This document shows, one piece after another, positions 1 through 10,101 of a stretch of 64,000 nucleotides of DNA. A program made the translations under genes and the position numbers. The DNA is from Rachicladosporium sp. CCFEE 5018 (lineage: Eukaryota > Ascomycota > Dothideomycetes > Cladosporiales > Cladosporiaceae). Each line of letters starts with the position of its first letter. Positions within the stretch are counted from its first letter, which is position 1. Where the stretch lies: assembly GCA_002077045.2 (NCBI GenBank), contig KZ111153.1, forward strand, positions 314,860-378,859, given 5' to 3'. Below the pieces are notes generated by a model. That model worked only from the letters and a program-made list of their open reading frames with translations, ran no database searches and was not told where the DNA came from.

Positions 1-3000
1 GTGGACCCTTACTTCGCCCATTACTCACGCAATCATCGAGAGGAGGCGGAGATGCTAGCGAGGAAAGTGGTTGCGAAGAAGAGCGGCAAGAGCGTGGAGG
101 ACGTGGTCTTCGAGCCACGACTACATGATCTGTCGGGGACCTTGTTTGAGGCTCTGCCAGCCGTCACGAGAACGCCGTTGTTCGCGACGACTATCGCTGT
201 GGCGTTGCAGTATGCGCTTACACCACGACCAGAGGCGACGAAAGTGCCTGCGACGAGGGTGGAGACTTTCTTGCACATGGTGCTGCATCTTGTCGTCATC
301 GCTGTGCTTGAGGATGAGCGGATCGAAGAGGAAGGCTTCGTCGAGCTGGCGGTGTCGAAGGAGCACAAAGTCGCACCAGGCCAGTGGCGTACGATCGTGT
401 CGCTGCTCGTGGGCTTATCGGAGATGGCTGAGTACGGTTCCTGCATGCCGTCGATCAAGCACATCTTGCGCAAGATGCAAGTCCGTAGACCTGAAAAGCT
501 GATGGCTGCTATCGGGCCTGCAGCTGCGTCATTCGCGCTACTAGACCGGAACGACACTGGCTCGCCGGCTTCGTTCTCTGCGGAAGACAAGGAGAAGAGG
601 AAGCAAGAAGCTGCAGCTCGGCAAGCCCGCGTAATGGCCAAGATGAAGGAGCAGCAGAACAGCTTCTTGCAGAATCAGGGTCTCTCAGGATTCGATAGTG
701 ACGAGTTCGAAGACATCGAGGACGATATGTCGCTCACGTCAGAGACACCGAACCTCGAAGAGAAGCGCAAGACAAGGTCCTTCCCAACAGGCACCTGCAT
801 CCTCTGCCAAGAAGAGACCGACGATCAGCGCCTCTACGGCACCTTCGCCTTCATGGGCGAAAGTAATATCCTCCGCTCCACCCCCACAAATGACCCAGAC
901 TTCGTGCAAGAAGTCCTAGACCTCCCTTCCAGCCTCGACCGCTCGGCCGAGCACCTCCGCCCTTACGGCGTAGCTGGCAAGAACAAGCAGCTCGTCCAGA
1001 AGACATCCAGCTCTGGCGAAACGCAGACCTTCGAACGCCAAGGTCTCTCCAAAGGCTTCCCACATGCGCAGCACAGCACCAAGGGTCCTGTATCGACGAC
1101 TTGCGGGCATATGATGCATTTCAGCTGCTTCGAGAACTTCATCGCCGCGACGCAGAAACGGCAGGCGCAGCAAATTGCACGCAGTCATCCGGAGACCATT
1201 GCGCTAAAGGAGTTCATCTGTCCGCTTTGCAAAGCGCTAGGGAATACGTTTCTGCCGATAGTGTGGACCGAGAGGGAGTGTGCTGCTGAGCATGAGTTGC
1301 ATGCTGCGCCAGCGTTTGGGGATTGGCTTGCCACTGCTGTGTCCAAGCACGGCCCTGATCTGGTCTTGCTGGAGGACATTGCTCATGACACGCCGGAGTA
1401 TCATCAGTATGCTGCGGGGAGTATGCAGCGTGCGGCTGCGTATATCAAGGCGTCGTTTTCGCCTAGCTTGGCGACTTGCCTGAGCGTCACGGGACCGGCA
1501 CAGACAGGCCAGGCGTCTGTTCGTCCCGATACGCGGTCTAGTTTCCGGCGATCTCTTAGTCTGGGCTCGCTGTTTAGGACTAATAGCCGCAACAGTGCGC
1601 CGCCAATGGACCAGGATGCTCCAATCGCCGCTGGCGATGGCGCGAGGCAGGTTGAGCTTTCGAAAGCGTATCTGCGTCTCCTCGAGACGATCAGCGTCAA
1701 TGGTCTCGGTGGGATCGAGGAGTTGCCTGCCGGCTCTGCGTCGCCAGTACTTGCGCTGTCGCGTGCGTTAGGCTACTCGATCAGTGCCGTGGAGATTCAG
1801 CATCGTGGGACTAATAGCGACGCTCTGGCAACCTCACTCCTCAAGGACCTATCGGAGCAAACGGTCATGCATTTGAGGATTCTGTCGGAGACGACGGAGA
1901 GCTATGCAGCTTTCCACACGGTGTGGCGCAGCACTAAGGGCACTGAGGCGATGGCGCACAGGCAGACCATCATGAAGGCTCAGCTCTTCGGCGATGAACC
2001 CCAGCCGGGTATGTCGTGGGCGAGGGCGACAGCGAAGATCCCCGCTCTCTTCGAAGAGGACAATTTCCTCTTCCTTGCCGACTGGCTAGCGATTGTTGAC
2101 CCAAGTGTCGCGGAGGCTACAAGCATGCTGCAGCTGCTGTACTGGGCTGAGGTTGTCAAGGTCGTGACCATGTACCAGCAAGTTGTTCTGCAGCCGGACT
2201 TCCCCAACTCGCAGAATGGAGTGCAGCCTAGCGATGCTTTCGCAAGAGCAGTCTACGCCATCTCAGTGACAGGCGCTTCGGCTTCGCCGTTGCGGCTGCC
2301 CTACCACACTGTTCAGCTACAGCAGCTGCGCATACTGGTCGAGAAGTACACGCTTGCTTTCCTGCGCAAGAGCATCATCGTCATGCACGTCCGCTATGGT
2401 CTCGACTTCGACTGCCCCTACAACATCGATCCAATGACTTCCGAACTCGACCGCCTGACCCGGCTCCTCCACGTCCCCACACTAGAAGACGCATTCACCC
2501 TCTACACCTCCGACACCACCTCCAGTACAGTCCTCCAACAACTCACCCACCGCTGGATCTCCGAAGCCGACAGGGTCCGCCCAACAACTTCGCATCCCTT
2601 CCCTATCAAGCTCCCGCACCCCTCGATCTTCGAGCTCGTCGGCCTTCCGAAGAACTACGACGTCCTCACTGAACTCGCCATCCGCCGCAAATGCCCCACA
2701 ACCGGCAAAGAAATCTCCGACCCAGCAGTCTGCCTCTTCTGCGCCGAAATCTTCTGCTCCCAAGCCACTTGCTGCGAATCGCCCATCCCCGCCTCAGCCA
2801 CCTCCCAAACCACGGATTTCCTACCCTCCCAATCCCGCGGCGGCTGCTGGCAGCACATGCAGAAGTGCGGCGGTCGGCTGGGGATCTTCATCAATATTTG
2901 CAAGTGCATGGTGCTGTTTTTACACGAGCCTATGCATGGCAGTTTTGCGCACGCGCCGTATTTGGATCGGCATGGCGAGCCGGATCCTACGCTTAGGAGA

Positions 3001-3135
3001 CATCATCAGTTGTTTTTGAATCAGAGGCGGTATGAGAGGTTGATGAGGGATGTGTGGTTGGGGCATGGGGTGCAGAGTTTTGTTTCGAGGAGGTTGGAGG
3101 CGGATATTAATCCTGGGGGTTGGGAGACTTTGTGA
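1..3135 (+). CDS. UBR1: E3 ubiquitin ligase of the N-degron pathway, UBR1 type (C-terminal part)
   Basis: The frame is open from the first base of the window to a TGA at 3133-3135, so the 5' part lies upstream. About 1044 residues are visible, roughly half of a fungal UBR1 of about 2000 residues. A RING-H2 domain begins near residue 266 (CILCQEE), continues with CGHMMHFSCF near 367 and ends with CPLC near 407; the long insert between its halves is typical of UBR1. The C-terminal autoinhibitory cap region is present, with CWQHMQKCGGRLGIFI and FLHEPMHGSFAHAPYLD around residues 945-990. In the known family UBR1 binds destabilising N-termini through an N-terminal UBR box (outside the window) and ubiquitinates the substrate with an E2. 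No intron is needed in the visible part. The GTG at base 1 is an internal codon, not a start. Confidence 0.9.
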   Translation: MDPYFAHYSRNHREEAEMLARKVVAKKSGKSVEDVVFEPRLHDLSGTLFEALPAVTRTPLFATTIAVALQYALTPRPEATKVPATRVETFLHMVLHLVVIAVLEDERIEEEGFVELAVSKEHKVAPGQWRTIVSLLVGLSEMAEYGSCMPSIKHILRKMQVRRPEKLMAAIGPAAASFALLDRNDTGSPASFSAEDKEKRKQEAAARQARVMAKMKEQQNSFLQNQGLSGFDSDEFEDIEDDMSLTSETPNLEEKRKTRSFPTGTCILCQEETDDQRLYGTFAFMGESNILRSTPTNDPDFVQEVLDLPSSLDRSAEHLRPYGVAGKNKQLVQKTSSSGETQTFERQGLSKGFPHAQHSTKGPVSTTCGHMMHFSCFENFIAATQKRQAQQIARSHPETIALKEFICPLCKALGNTFLPIVWTERECAAEHELHAAPAFGDWLATAVSKHGPDLVLLEDIAHDTPEYHQYAAGSMQRAAAYIKASFSPSLATCLSVTGPAQTGQASVRPDTRSSFRRSLSLGSLFRTNSRNSAPPMDQDAPIAAGDGARQVELSKAYLRLLETISVNGLGGIEELPAGSASPVLALSRALGYSISAVEIQHRGTNSDALATSLLKDLSEQTVMHLRILSETTESYAAFHTVWRSTKGTEAMAHRQTIMKAQLFGDEPQPGMSWARATAKIPALFEEDNFLFLADWLAIVDPSVAEATSMLQLLYWAEVVKVVTMYQQVVLQPDFPNSQNGVQPSDAFARAVYAISVTGASASPLRLPYHTVQLQQLRILVEKYTLAFLRKSIIVMHVRYGLDFDCPYNIDPMTSELDRLTRLLHVPTLEDAFTLYTSDTTSSTVLQQLTHRWISEADRVRPTTSHPFPIKLPHPSIFELVGLPKNYDVLTELAIRRKCPTTGKEISDPAVCLFCAEIFCSQATCCESPIPASATSQTTDFLPSQSRGGCWQHMQKCGGRLGIFINICKCMVLFLHEPMHGSFAHAPYLDRHGEPDPTLRRHHQLFLNQRRYERLMRDVWLGHGVQSFVSRRLEADINPGGWETL

Positions 3136-4223
3136 AGACAGGCAATGGCGATGAGTTGGTAGAGTGTTGCATTGGGCTATGGGGCTGGCTATGGCGTTCA
3201 TGATTGGGTTATACCCCGTGTTGATTGGCTGTGCAAAGCGGTAGGATGTAGCTTGAAGCCCTTCTATACATACATTGCTATACATACATTGCATGATCGG
3301 CGAAGCTGTGCACACACGAGATGCCGTCTTTGTGCTTCCGCCTGCCTCGCAGCCCGTGTCCTCTCTCCGCCAACATGCGCTTCTGAAGACCCTGTGGCCC
3401 TGGGTTTGCAAACGGAATCCGCGACAGTCAATGACGAGCTTGGCGATGTCGGCAACCCGACTTGTAGTGGACTTTCGTTAGACATTCCCGCAAGTCAGAG
3501 GGGTGACCATTCGATTGCAAGACTTCCCTTTTCACTAGCTAGATAGTGATCTCCTCCGTCGGTGGCTTGGTCTCGGCCGGATACACCAATGTCCGTTTCA
3601 GTGAACTAGACGTCCTTGGTGCGGACGACAGTAATTGGTATGGACAGGCTTTCGAGCTCGAGCTCGCACCACAATACACCACCGATCGGTCAAATTGATT
3701 CAGCAGTGTCTCACCGGAACTCGCCGATCTACTTCGACATGACACTCAGCTGTCGTCCAAGACGCCAGTGACGGACGCGATGCGACATGCAGACCCCACC
3801 GATCACCGATCGCGCATCACCAGGCTAGGAATGGTAACGCTACCGGAGCGATTGCGGACGAGACATAGACACAGGAGTGACGAGCTCGAGGCGCTCGAGA
3901 AATGTCAAGGCCGATGTCCGATTTTCGAGAGGAGCGATTTGGACCGTTTCGCGTGCCAGACTGGCGTGAATCAATTGGCTTCGTGCATTTTCCATCCCTG
4001 ACAACGCGACGCTGTGGGTTGCATTGGAGCAGCATCAACGATCATGATATTGTATGCCACCATTGTGCCTATAACGATTAGCGCAACACGGAATGAACTC
4101 GACAGACGTTTCCAAGTATACCTTGACAGATTGACCGTCTATGTTGGCAAACTATGGCCGTGCTTATGCAGCCGAGTGCGTGTCATGCGTAGCGTGGACG
4201 CGTTGCTCGTTCGACCATGAGGT
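3136..4223. other. intergenic region, no gene seen
   Basis: About 1.1 kb between the convergent UBR1-type gene and the rRNA methyltransferase gene. Only short, unconvincing frames are present. It should hold the 3' ends of both transcripts. A perfect 14-nt tandem duplication (3264-3291) is the only structure noted. Confidence 0.5.
3264..3291. repeat. perfect 2 x 14-nt tandem repeat
   Basis: The unit ctatacatacattg occurs twice back to back (3264-3277 and 3278-3291), about 130 nt after the UBR1 stop. It is probably a slippage product in the 3' UTR or spacer; no function is implied. Confidence 0.8.
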
Positions 4224-5299
4224 TCAGACATCGCCCATAACTTGTTCTTTCGAGACACCAGCTTTGCGTCTCAGAGCGACGAAGTACGCCTCGCGAGACT
4301 CTTTCCGCGACGATGCCGGCTTGACTCTGTGCACTTTCTCGAAGAGGTTCTTCAGTCGCGTTTCGAGCGCTTTTTCTTCGGCGCCTTGGTAGTACTTGCA
4401 AAGGAAATGACCTCCTGTGACGAGACAATCGTGTGCAAATGTCAGCGCGGCCAAACAGAGGTCCTGCAATATTCGGTCAGCTCATGAGCCAGTCACTCTG
4501 CACGCAATTTGGTGAGACGTACCATGGAGCCAGCGTGATCTCGAAAAGGGTTACCAGAGGTGTTCATCATCCTGCGATACGGACGGTTAACGCTGTTGAT
4601 CCAGGTACTCGTGCTGAGAGGCCAGGGTGCGCACATGTCTGATAGCACCACATCCACCACACGACCCTCCCTGGCGTCCTCTTCCCTCACCGACCGTTTC
4701 GTCGGGCTCTTAGAGAGTGACTCGTCTTCATCGTGGTCAACGGCATCGATCGCGGTGCTGTCACCAACATGCTTCACTCTCTCCATCATTCCCAGAACCT
4801 CTCCGCCCTCCACTCCTGCCTCACCGAGCCTTCCATCTGCATCTTCGCCTCTTACAAACGCCCTGACCCTGGCCTGCACGCCCTCACTGAGAAAGTCGCC
4901 TTGTAATGCACTAACGCCCCTTGGTGGCTGCACAGGAATGATATCAATCCCCACTACTTTCCCTCCCTTGCCGACCTTGCTCCTAGCAACTTGACTCCAG
5001 CTGCCCGGCGCGTAGCCTAGGTCTACCACGCTCTGCCCGTGGCGAAAGAGGTGGTAGCGGGAGTCTATTTCCAGGAGCTTGAATGCGGCGCGGGACTTGA
5101 GATCTTGCAGGGCGGAGGCGCGAGTGTGCGGGTCGGTGGACTGGCGAGCAAGCCAGCGGGTGGAGGAGCTGGAGCTGGAGGATAATCGAAGCTGGACCAG
5201 GAGAATGGGGAGGGCGGCGGAGTGGGGGAGGAAGGTGGTTGAACTACATAGCAGGCGGCGGAGTGGCGTCGCGGAGCACAGTGCTCGGCGCGCTGACAT
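4224..5299 (-). CDS. MRM2: mitochondrial rRNA 2'-O-ribose methyltransferase, FtsJ/RrmJ family (MRM2-like)
   Basis: Two exons, 5299-4523 and 4463-4224, are joined by a 59-nt GT...AG intron (4522-4464) in phase 0, giving about 338 residues. The first ~50 residues are rich in Arg, Ser and Leu without acidic residues, fitting a mitochondrial presequence. The SAM motif VVDLGYAPGSWSQVA follows. The FtsJ catalytic tetrad is visible: Lys in SRAAFKLLEID, Asp in VVLSDMCAP, Lys in GGHFLCKYYQG and Glu in ESREAYFVAL. An acidic, low-complexity insert (about residues 150-215) between the SAM motif and the catalytic Asp is longer than in bacterial RrmJ. The known family role is 2'-O-methylation of a uridine in the large-subunit rRNA peptidyl-transferase loop of mitochondria. 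Mitochondrial rather than nucleolar or tRNA targeting is inferred from the N-terminus and small size. Confidence 0.88.
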
Positions 5300-5817
5300 G
5301 TACGAGTTGCCGGCCTTGTCCTACTAATATTCTGATCGGTTCAAATCCCTCTTACAATCAGGATCTGGGTCGCGTTCTGCAGCTTTCGGCATTGGCGGTT
5401 GGTGGAGGTCTTGAGCGAGTAGGAAATCTTGGGGATGTCACCGAGGCATCCCGTTTACGATAAAGGACGACTACTTGACGCGATAGATATCTTCTCGTCG
5501 TGTACTCTCCCTGTACTCTTCCTATACTCGTAAAGGGCAGCTGAGACATCAGCGCTGCAACCCTGGTACGATGCAGTCGTCATGCCATCGACATCTGCCT
5601 AATTAAGTATATTCAGTACGTATATCTCTCTTCCCACACAGCTAGCTCGCGCCGGCCATGCAAGACCGCCGTAAGGCAGGGTATCTCTAAGCCAGTTTCT
5701 CCCATCCCTCCAATCCTCGAGGCGCATCTTCCGTATCCTTCCAGCATTATGTACAAACAGTAGCATAACCCCAAACGCCAGTGCTATACCACGAATATCC
5801 CGCGCTCATTGTCCAAA
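5300..5817. other. intergenic region, no gene seen
   Basis: About 520 nt upstream of the methyltransferase gene and downstream of the low-complexity protein gene, both on the minus strand. It should contain the methyltransferase promoter. No convincing frame or RNA gene is visible. Confidence 0.5.
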
Positions 5818-7053
5818 TCAGCTAGCAGCTCGGCTACCCGGCCGCTCGCTTCTCGACCCAGGCCTCTCAGTGCCCGAACCTGGCCGCTCGACGCTCTGTC
5901 TCGATTCCGGCCTCGTCTTGCTTTCCTCAGCCTGATCGCCAGCCGATGTTGCAGAGCTCCTCTGCACTTCCAGATCCTTCCTGCTCTGCGGTCTGCTTTC
6001 CGAAGGTGTCGGATTCGTCCCGCTTCGGGTCCTCTGATGCCCGCCACCTCTTCGTCCTGACGTCGAGCTAGCACTTGAGAACGACGGACTGGGGTGTATG
6101 GGTCCTGCGCTGCTGGGTGGAGGATTTGGATGATGCCCGCCTTGCGCTTTGCGTTTCCGGGGTGATTCGCGGTACTCGGTACTGCTGTCGAGACCTGGGT
6201 GAGCAGACAGGGGCTCATTCGAGGTCTTCGTGGCGGGGGTGTGTGGTGCCATGGACTTTGCATCCTTCGAGTCGGCCGGAGGAACCCAGTGGTGGAAGTA
6301 GATCGAAGGCGAGGAGGCGGGTTGGTCGGAGATGGACTGGCTCTGTTGCAACGGATGGGCAGAGCTCGGGTTATTGGCTGGTGGCTGGTGGACGTACATC
6401 TCGTTCGTTGTCAGTCGAGGGAGCTGAGTATGGGTTGCTGACCGAGGGACAGAGGTGACGTCTGGTCGGCCGAGAGGCTGATAGGTCGAGAAGGAGGTCT
6501 GTAGTGGAGGTGGTTGCTGGACTTGTTCAGGTTGCAGACTAGTAAGGACCTGCACCGGAGCTGGCTGCAAAGGCGCGAAGACACCAGACGCAGGCCCAAT
6601 CATACGTGGATCTCGGGATGCTTCTGGCGAAGCTTGCATTATTTGCTGCTGCTGAGCCGCCTGCAGCTGTGCAGCGTACTGATGAAGCCATTCCATGCTG
6701 ACTTGGGCTAGATTGGCGCCACCTATGCCCACATAGATCATCGGCACCATTTGGGGAGGCACACCACCCTGCAAAGACTCCCTAAGCATAGACTGCTCGA
6801 CTCGTCTCTGCTCGAGACGCAAAGACTCCTGCCGAGTCTTTTCTTCTTCTTGCTTTCGCTTGTCCTCTTCGGACTTTGCGATCAGCCAATGCCGCATGGA
6901 CTCCTCCTGGCCTTGCCACTGGTTCGGCAGTTGAGGCATGGGTCCCAGTGGCTGGCCGAGCATCGATCCAGGCGGTGCATGTGGGGTCTGACGGGTCGGA
7001 TCTGGCAGAGTCATTGCAGATGGCGGCGGCAGGCCGCGATGTGGGTTGGCCAT
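5818..7053 (-). CDS. conserved fungal low-complexity protein with coiled coil, function unknown
   Basis: A single frame encodes about 411 residues from ATG 7053 (MANPHRGLPPPSAM). The frame stays open for 63 more codons upstream, to an ATG at 7242, but that extension looks like untranslated or intronic sequence, so the internal ATG was chosen. From N to C: a Pro-rich segment; a charged helix of coiled-coil type (WLIAKSEEDKRKQEEEKTRQ and following, about residues 54-95); a short hydrophobic patch (VPMIYVGIGGANLAQVSMEW) that I recall as conserved in related ascomycete proteins; a Gln-rich stretch; and a long disordered Ser/Pro tail ending in three ERPGS repeats. No catalytic motif was recognised. 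The composition suggests a scaffold or nuclear cofactor, which is only a guess. Confidence 0.65.
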   Translation of the reverse strand: MANPHRGLPPPSAMTLPDPTRQTPHAPPGSMLGQPLGPMPQLPNQWQGQEESMRHWLIAKSEEDKRKQEEEKTRQESLRLEQRRVEQSMLRESLQGGVPPQMVPMIYVGIGGANLAQVSMEWLHQYAAQLQAAQQQQIMQASPEASRDPRMIGPASGVFAPLQPAPVQVLTSLQPEQVQQPPPLQTSFSTYQPLGRPDVTSVPRSATHTQLPRLTTNEMYVHQPPANNPSSAHPLQQSQSISDQPASSPSIYFHHWVPPADSKDAKSMAPHTPATKTSNEPLSAHPGLDSSTEYRESPRKRKAQGGHHPNPPPSSAGPIHPSPSFSSASSTSGRRGGGHQRTRSGTNPTPSESRPQSRKDLEVQRSSATSAGDQAEESKTRPESRQSVERPGSGTERPGSRSERPGSRAAS

Positions 7054-9141
7054 GTTGGTCTCGGTAGTGCTGGCCCGCAGCGATGTTATCGGAGAATCGA
7101 TCCTGGATATCGAAGTCGTGCGAAACTTGACCTCAGCAAGTTGTGATTGGAAGTCATGGGTATGCCGGATACCGAAGTCTGTCCTTGTAGGCTGTGGGAT
7201 GGTAAGCAACATAGTTGGAGAGAGCCACGGTTGGCAAGGCAAGGTAAAAAGCAGTGTGTGGAGGGACAGCGAGGGTAGATCGCATTGACATGCGGTGCAA
7301 GTAGTGTGTCGTCAAGGGCACAGTGCAGTATCGAACACGGACCCATTTCGGAGTAGTGAGGAATGAACGGCTGTAACTTACTTAAAGGGAATGTGTGCAG
7401 ATCATCCACGCAGGCAAGACCACGCGTAACGATCATCCAAGGTGCAGCAGTAGTCAGCACCGTTAGCTGTTTGTGGGACAAGCTGTGCCGGCAAGGCTGT
7501 CGATCAACGTTACAACGGCAAACGGTGACCTGTGATTCGGCACGCACAAGCAGGGCTGCTTGATGCGGATTGCAGCTTGGGGAAATGAACCGACTCCGCG
7601 ACGTCCAATGACCCGACTTTGACGAGAGGTCTGGCCTCTTACTTCCCAGCTCGCGAGCTACTTTCGCTGTGTGAGTCGTGCTGACAGGAAGATATGTTGT
7701 TGCTTTAGGTTCGATCGGGCGCATTCACCGCTTGGCGCGTTCGGGCGTTCTGTAAGCTGAAATACGACTCGAGCGAGAAAGGAGGTACAAGCAGGCGGAA
7801 TCCAGACGGGCGCAAACAGATCGCGAACACCTTTCCTTCCACATGGCGTGAGGTTCTTGTTATCAAGCTACCCAGAGCAGAGATGACGAGCACTGACCGC
7901 AATTTGCGAACAGCTGTGGCGCGATGGACGTTTCTCGACTGGGTAAGCCCGTCGACACATGTGTATAGCGCACTATGCAGGGCGGCTGTGAGCCGACTAT
8001 CGATGCGCCTCAGATTTGTTAGCCGCAATGCGGCTTGCAGGTGCATGCGCCATCTCTGTGCTTTGATGTTTCATGCTTGCCATGGCTGAGGTGCAGCTTT
8101 GTGTCCAAGGCATGACAGAGGGTTGCGACATCAGGGCGACATTACTGTACCTCTTGTCGACTGATCCTGAAGTCGTCAATCTGGAGCACATGCGTTGGAC
8201 GTGGTTCGCCACAACGTGCAATGTGTTGGCTGCTCGTGTAACCCCGACATCGATGAAACGACCCGGGCTAACCGAGCTGGCAAGGGACAATTCCTTGCAC
8301 CTACCAAAGCCGAGAGTGCGATCACCAGGTGCACCGTATGCGTCGATCTACGACAGGCCTGTCAGCGAGAGCAGCAGTCCGAGACGAAGTCCGGTGGACG
8401 AGGGCTGCATGTAGAAGTCCGATGTCGATCGCCTTCGGGTCGACATGCGAGCGTGTTCGCCACGAGTCACACCCTGCGTAGCCACGAGGGCTGATGAAGA
8501 TCTTTCCAAGGTTTCGCTTGATGGACAAGCTCGCCGAGAAACGACAGACTTTCAACGCTCCTGTCGAGTTCGAAGCCAGACGGCCGCCATCAGTGCCACC
8601 ACCCAATTCGAATGCAATCAAGCTACGTTGTGGCTGCTGTCCAACGACCTGAAACAGCGGGCAATGACAGAATCGAGCAGAGAGTTTCGGGAGCTGCCGA
8701 ATGACGCGCTTGGCTGCCCTGAACTCGAAGCATAGGAGGCGCAATTTGATACCCAGTCTACGTCCTTCATACCAGACAACCAACACTTCTGTACATCGAC
8801 ACGCAGAAGTCAAGGTTAAGACGGCAACTACTGTTCGAGACAACACTGTCAATCCTGACCACACTGGGCATCGGGTTACCCGATCGCCTCCACGCGACGG
8901 CCATGTGCGCTCGCGTGCGCTCAAAGGCAAAGATCGACACTCACCCTGCAAGCCCCGAAAGCAACACCGTCACATTCCATTCATCGCCTCGCCTATTCTA
9001 GCGAGTCTTCTCAGGGCCGTCCACTCAGAATCGCTCTGATCGGGGATGTCAGTCTGCCGTGAGTTTATCGACGCTTCGCGCGTACGTGCAAAACTTCTTG
9101 ATGTCCTTTGCTGTAGTACTGGAAACTTGACACAGCGACTG
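7054..9141. other. about 2.1 kb without a recognisable gene
   Basis: Between the low-complexity protein gene and the outer edge of arm A. Short frames exist on both strands (for example 7086-7724 and 8322-8951, minus strand), but none shows family motifs, composition or intron borders of a real gene. It may contain the upstream gene's promoter and a long 5' leader, a non-coding transcript, or decayed sequence. Confidence 0.45.
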
Positions 9142-10101
9142 CAAGCGACAGTGACATCGCCGGCAATTGCAGCCGACGCACTGTCAACCCGTTCGCTACG
9201 AGCCGCTGCGGCAACAACGCCCGATGGCGTACCCCCGCACCCTGGGAGCAGATCACTCGATCTCATCTGCTCATCCTTGTCTGCCCAGTCATGATCGTGG
9301 TCTCGTCGTGAACCTGATACAGACGCGCCTTGAGAAACCGCGTGGGACGCAGATCATATCCATGGAAAGACAGCCAATAATGCAGTCGTAGCTAGATCGT
9401 GCAGTGGCGTGCGGAGTCGGTGCTGCTTCTGGAACGGCGTCGGTTGAAAGGTCGTCTGACAAAGACGCAGGCAGGCACGCGCAGGAACCGTGCCGGAGGA
9501 GGATGCAGGCTGGCGGGAGCAAGGCGTGGGAGGCGTTTCTTGACGTGTGAAGTTGGGGACGGCCTCAGAGCGATTGATGAGGCCACAAGTGTTGTGTTCA
9601 GTCGCATTTTGTGCCTTGTAGTCTCCACATGGCATTCAGTAGGTCGCCACAATTCGCGCGGGCTCTGTTATCAAGATACATCATGGAGACGGATGTTGGC
9701 ATCCATGTCTTTAACTCCCAATACAGCCAGAAGTGGGTCCCGCATTGGCACATTCAGCCCTCCGCCTCGACCTTCGAGCATGACCGTCCTGCTCTTTGTT
9801 GCAGTCTCTCATACCACATTCGCTGTGTTTCTTTGCCGCCTTGTCATTACTATCCTGTAGTCTATCCGTCACGATCTATCGATCAGCATTGCCTTAGCCA
9901 GTTTTACATTGCCTTCACTGGAGAGGCAAACATTACGAGCGAGCCTGTCCCAGCGGACCGTGATCCGTCAAGACAATAGATTGGATCGGCAAGCGGCTAC
10001 TTTTGCTTGGTCAGACTGCAGTGACGAGTGCAATCCATGGAGAACCGCAGTAAACCTTTCACTGTCTCTGGAGTGCATTCATAATAGTACCTATCGACGC
10101 T
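9142..10101. other. spacer upstream of the ELL-like gene, shared by both arms
   Basis: About 960 nt before the ELL start, matched in arm B (53010-53968). One sampled stretch near 9625-9730 differs at about 5 of 106 positions between arms. The frames here overlap one another on several strands and have no family motifs, so I treat it as promoter or leader sequence. The 60 nt just before the ATG are almost identical in the arms. Confidence 0.5.

Noticed and set aside
5334..5360. A tRNA B-box-like sequence (ggttcaaatcc)
   Set aside because: The flanking bases do not form a T-stem, and no A box, acceptor stem or anticodon arm is present at the right distance.
8322..8951. A 209-codon minus-strand frame in the gene-poor region left of arm A
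   Set aside because: No family motif, no plausible splice sites, and equally long frames overlap on other strands.
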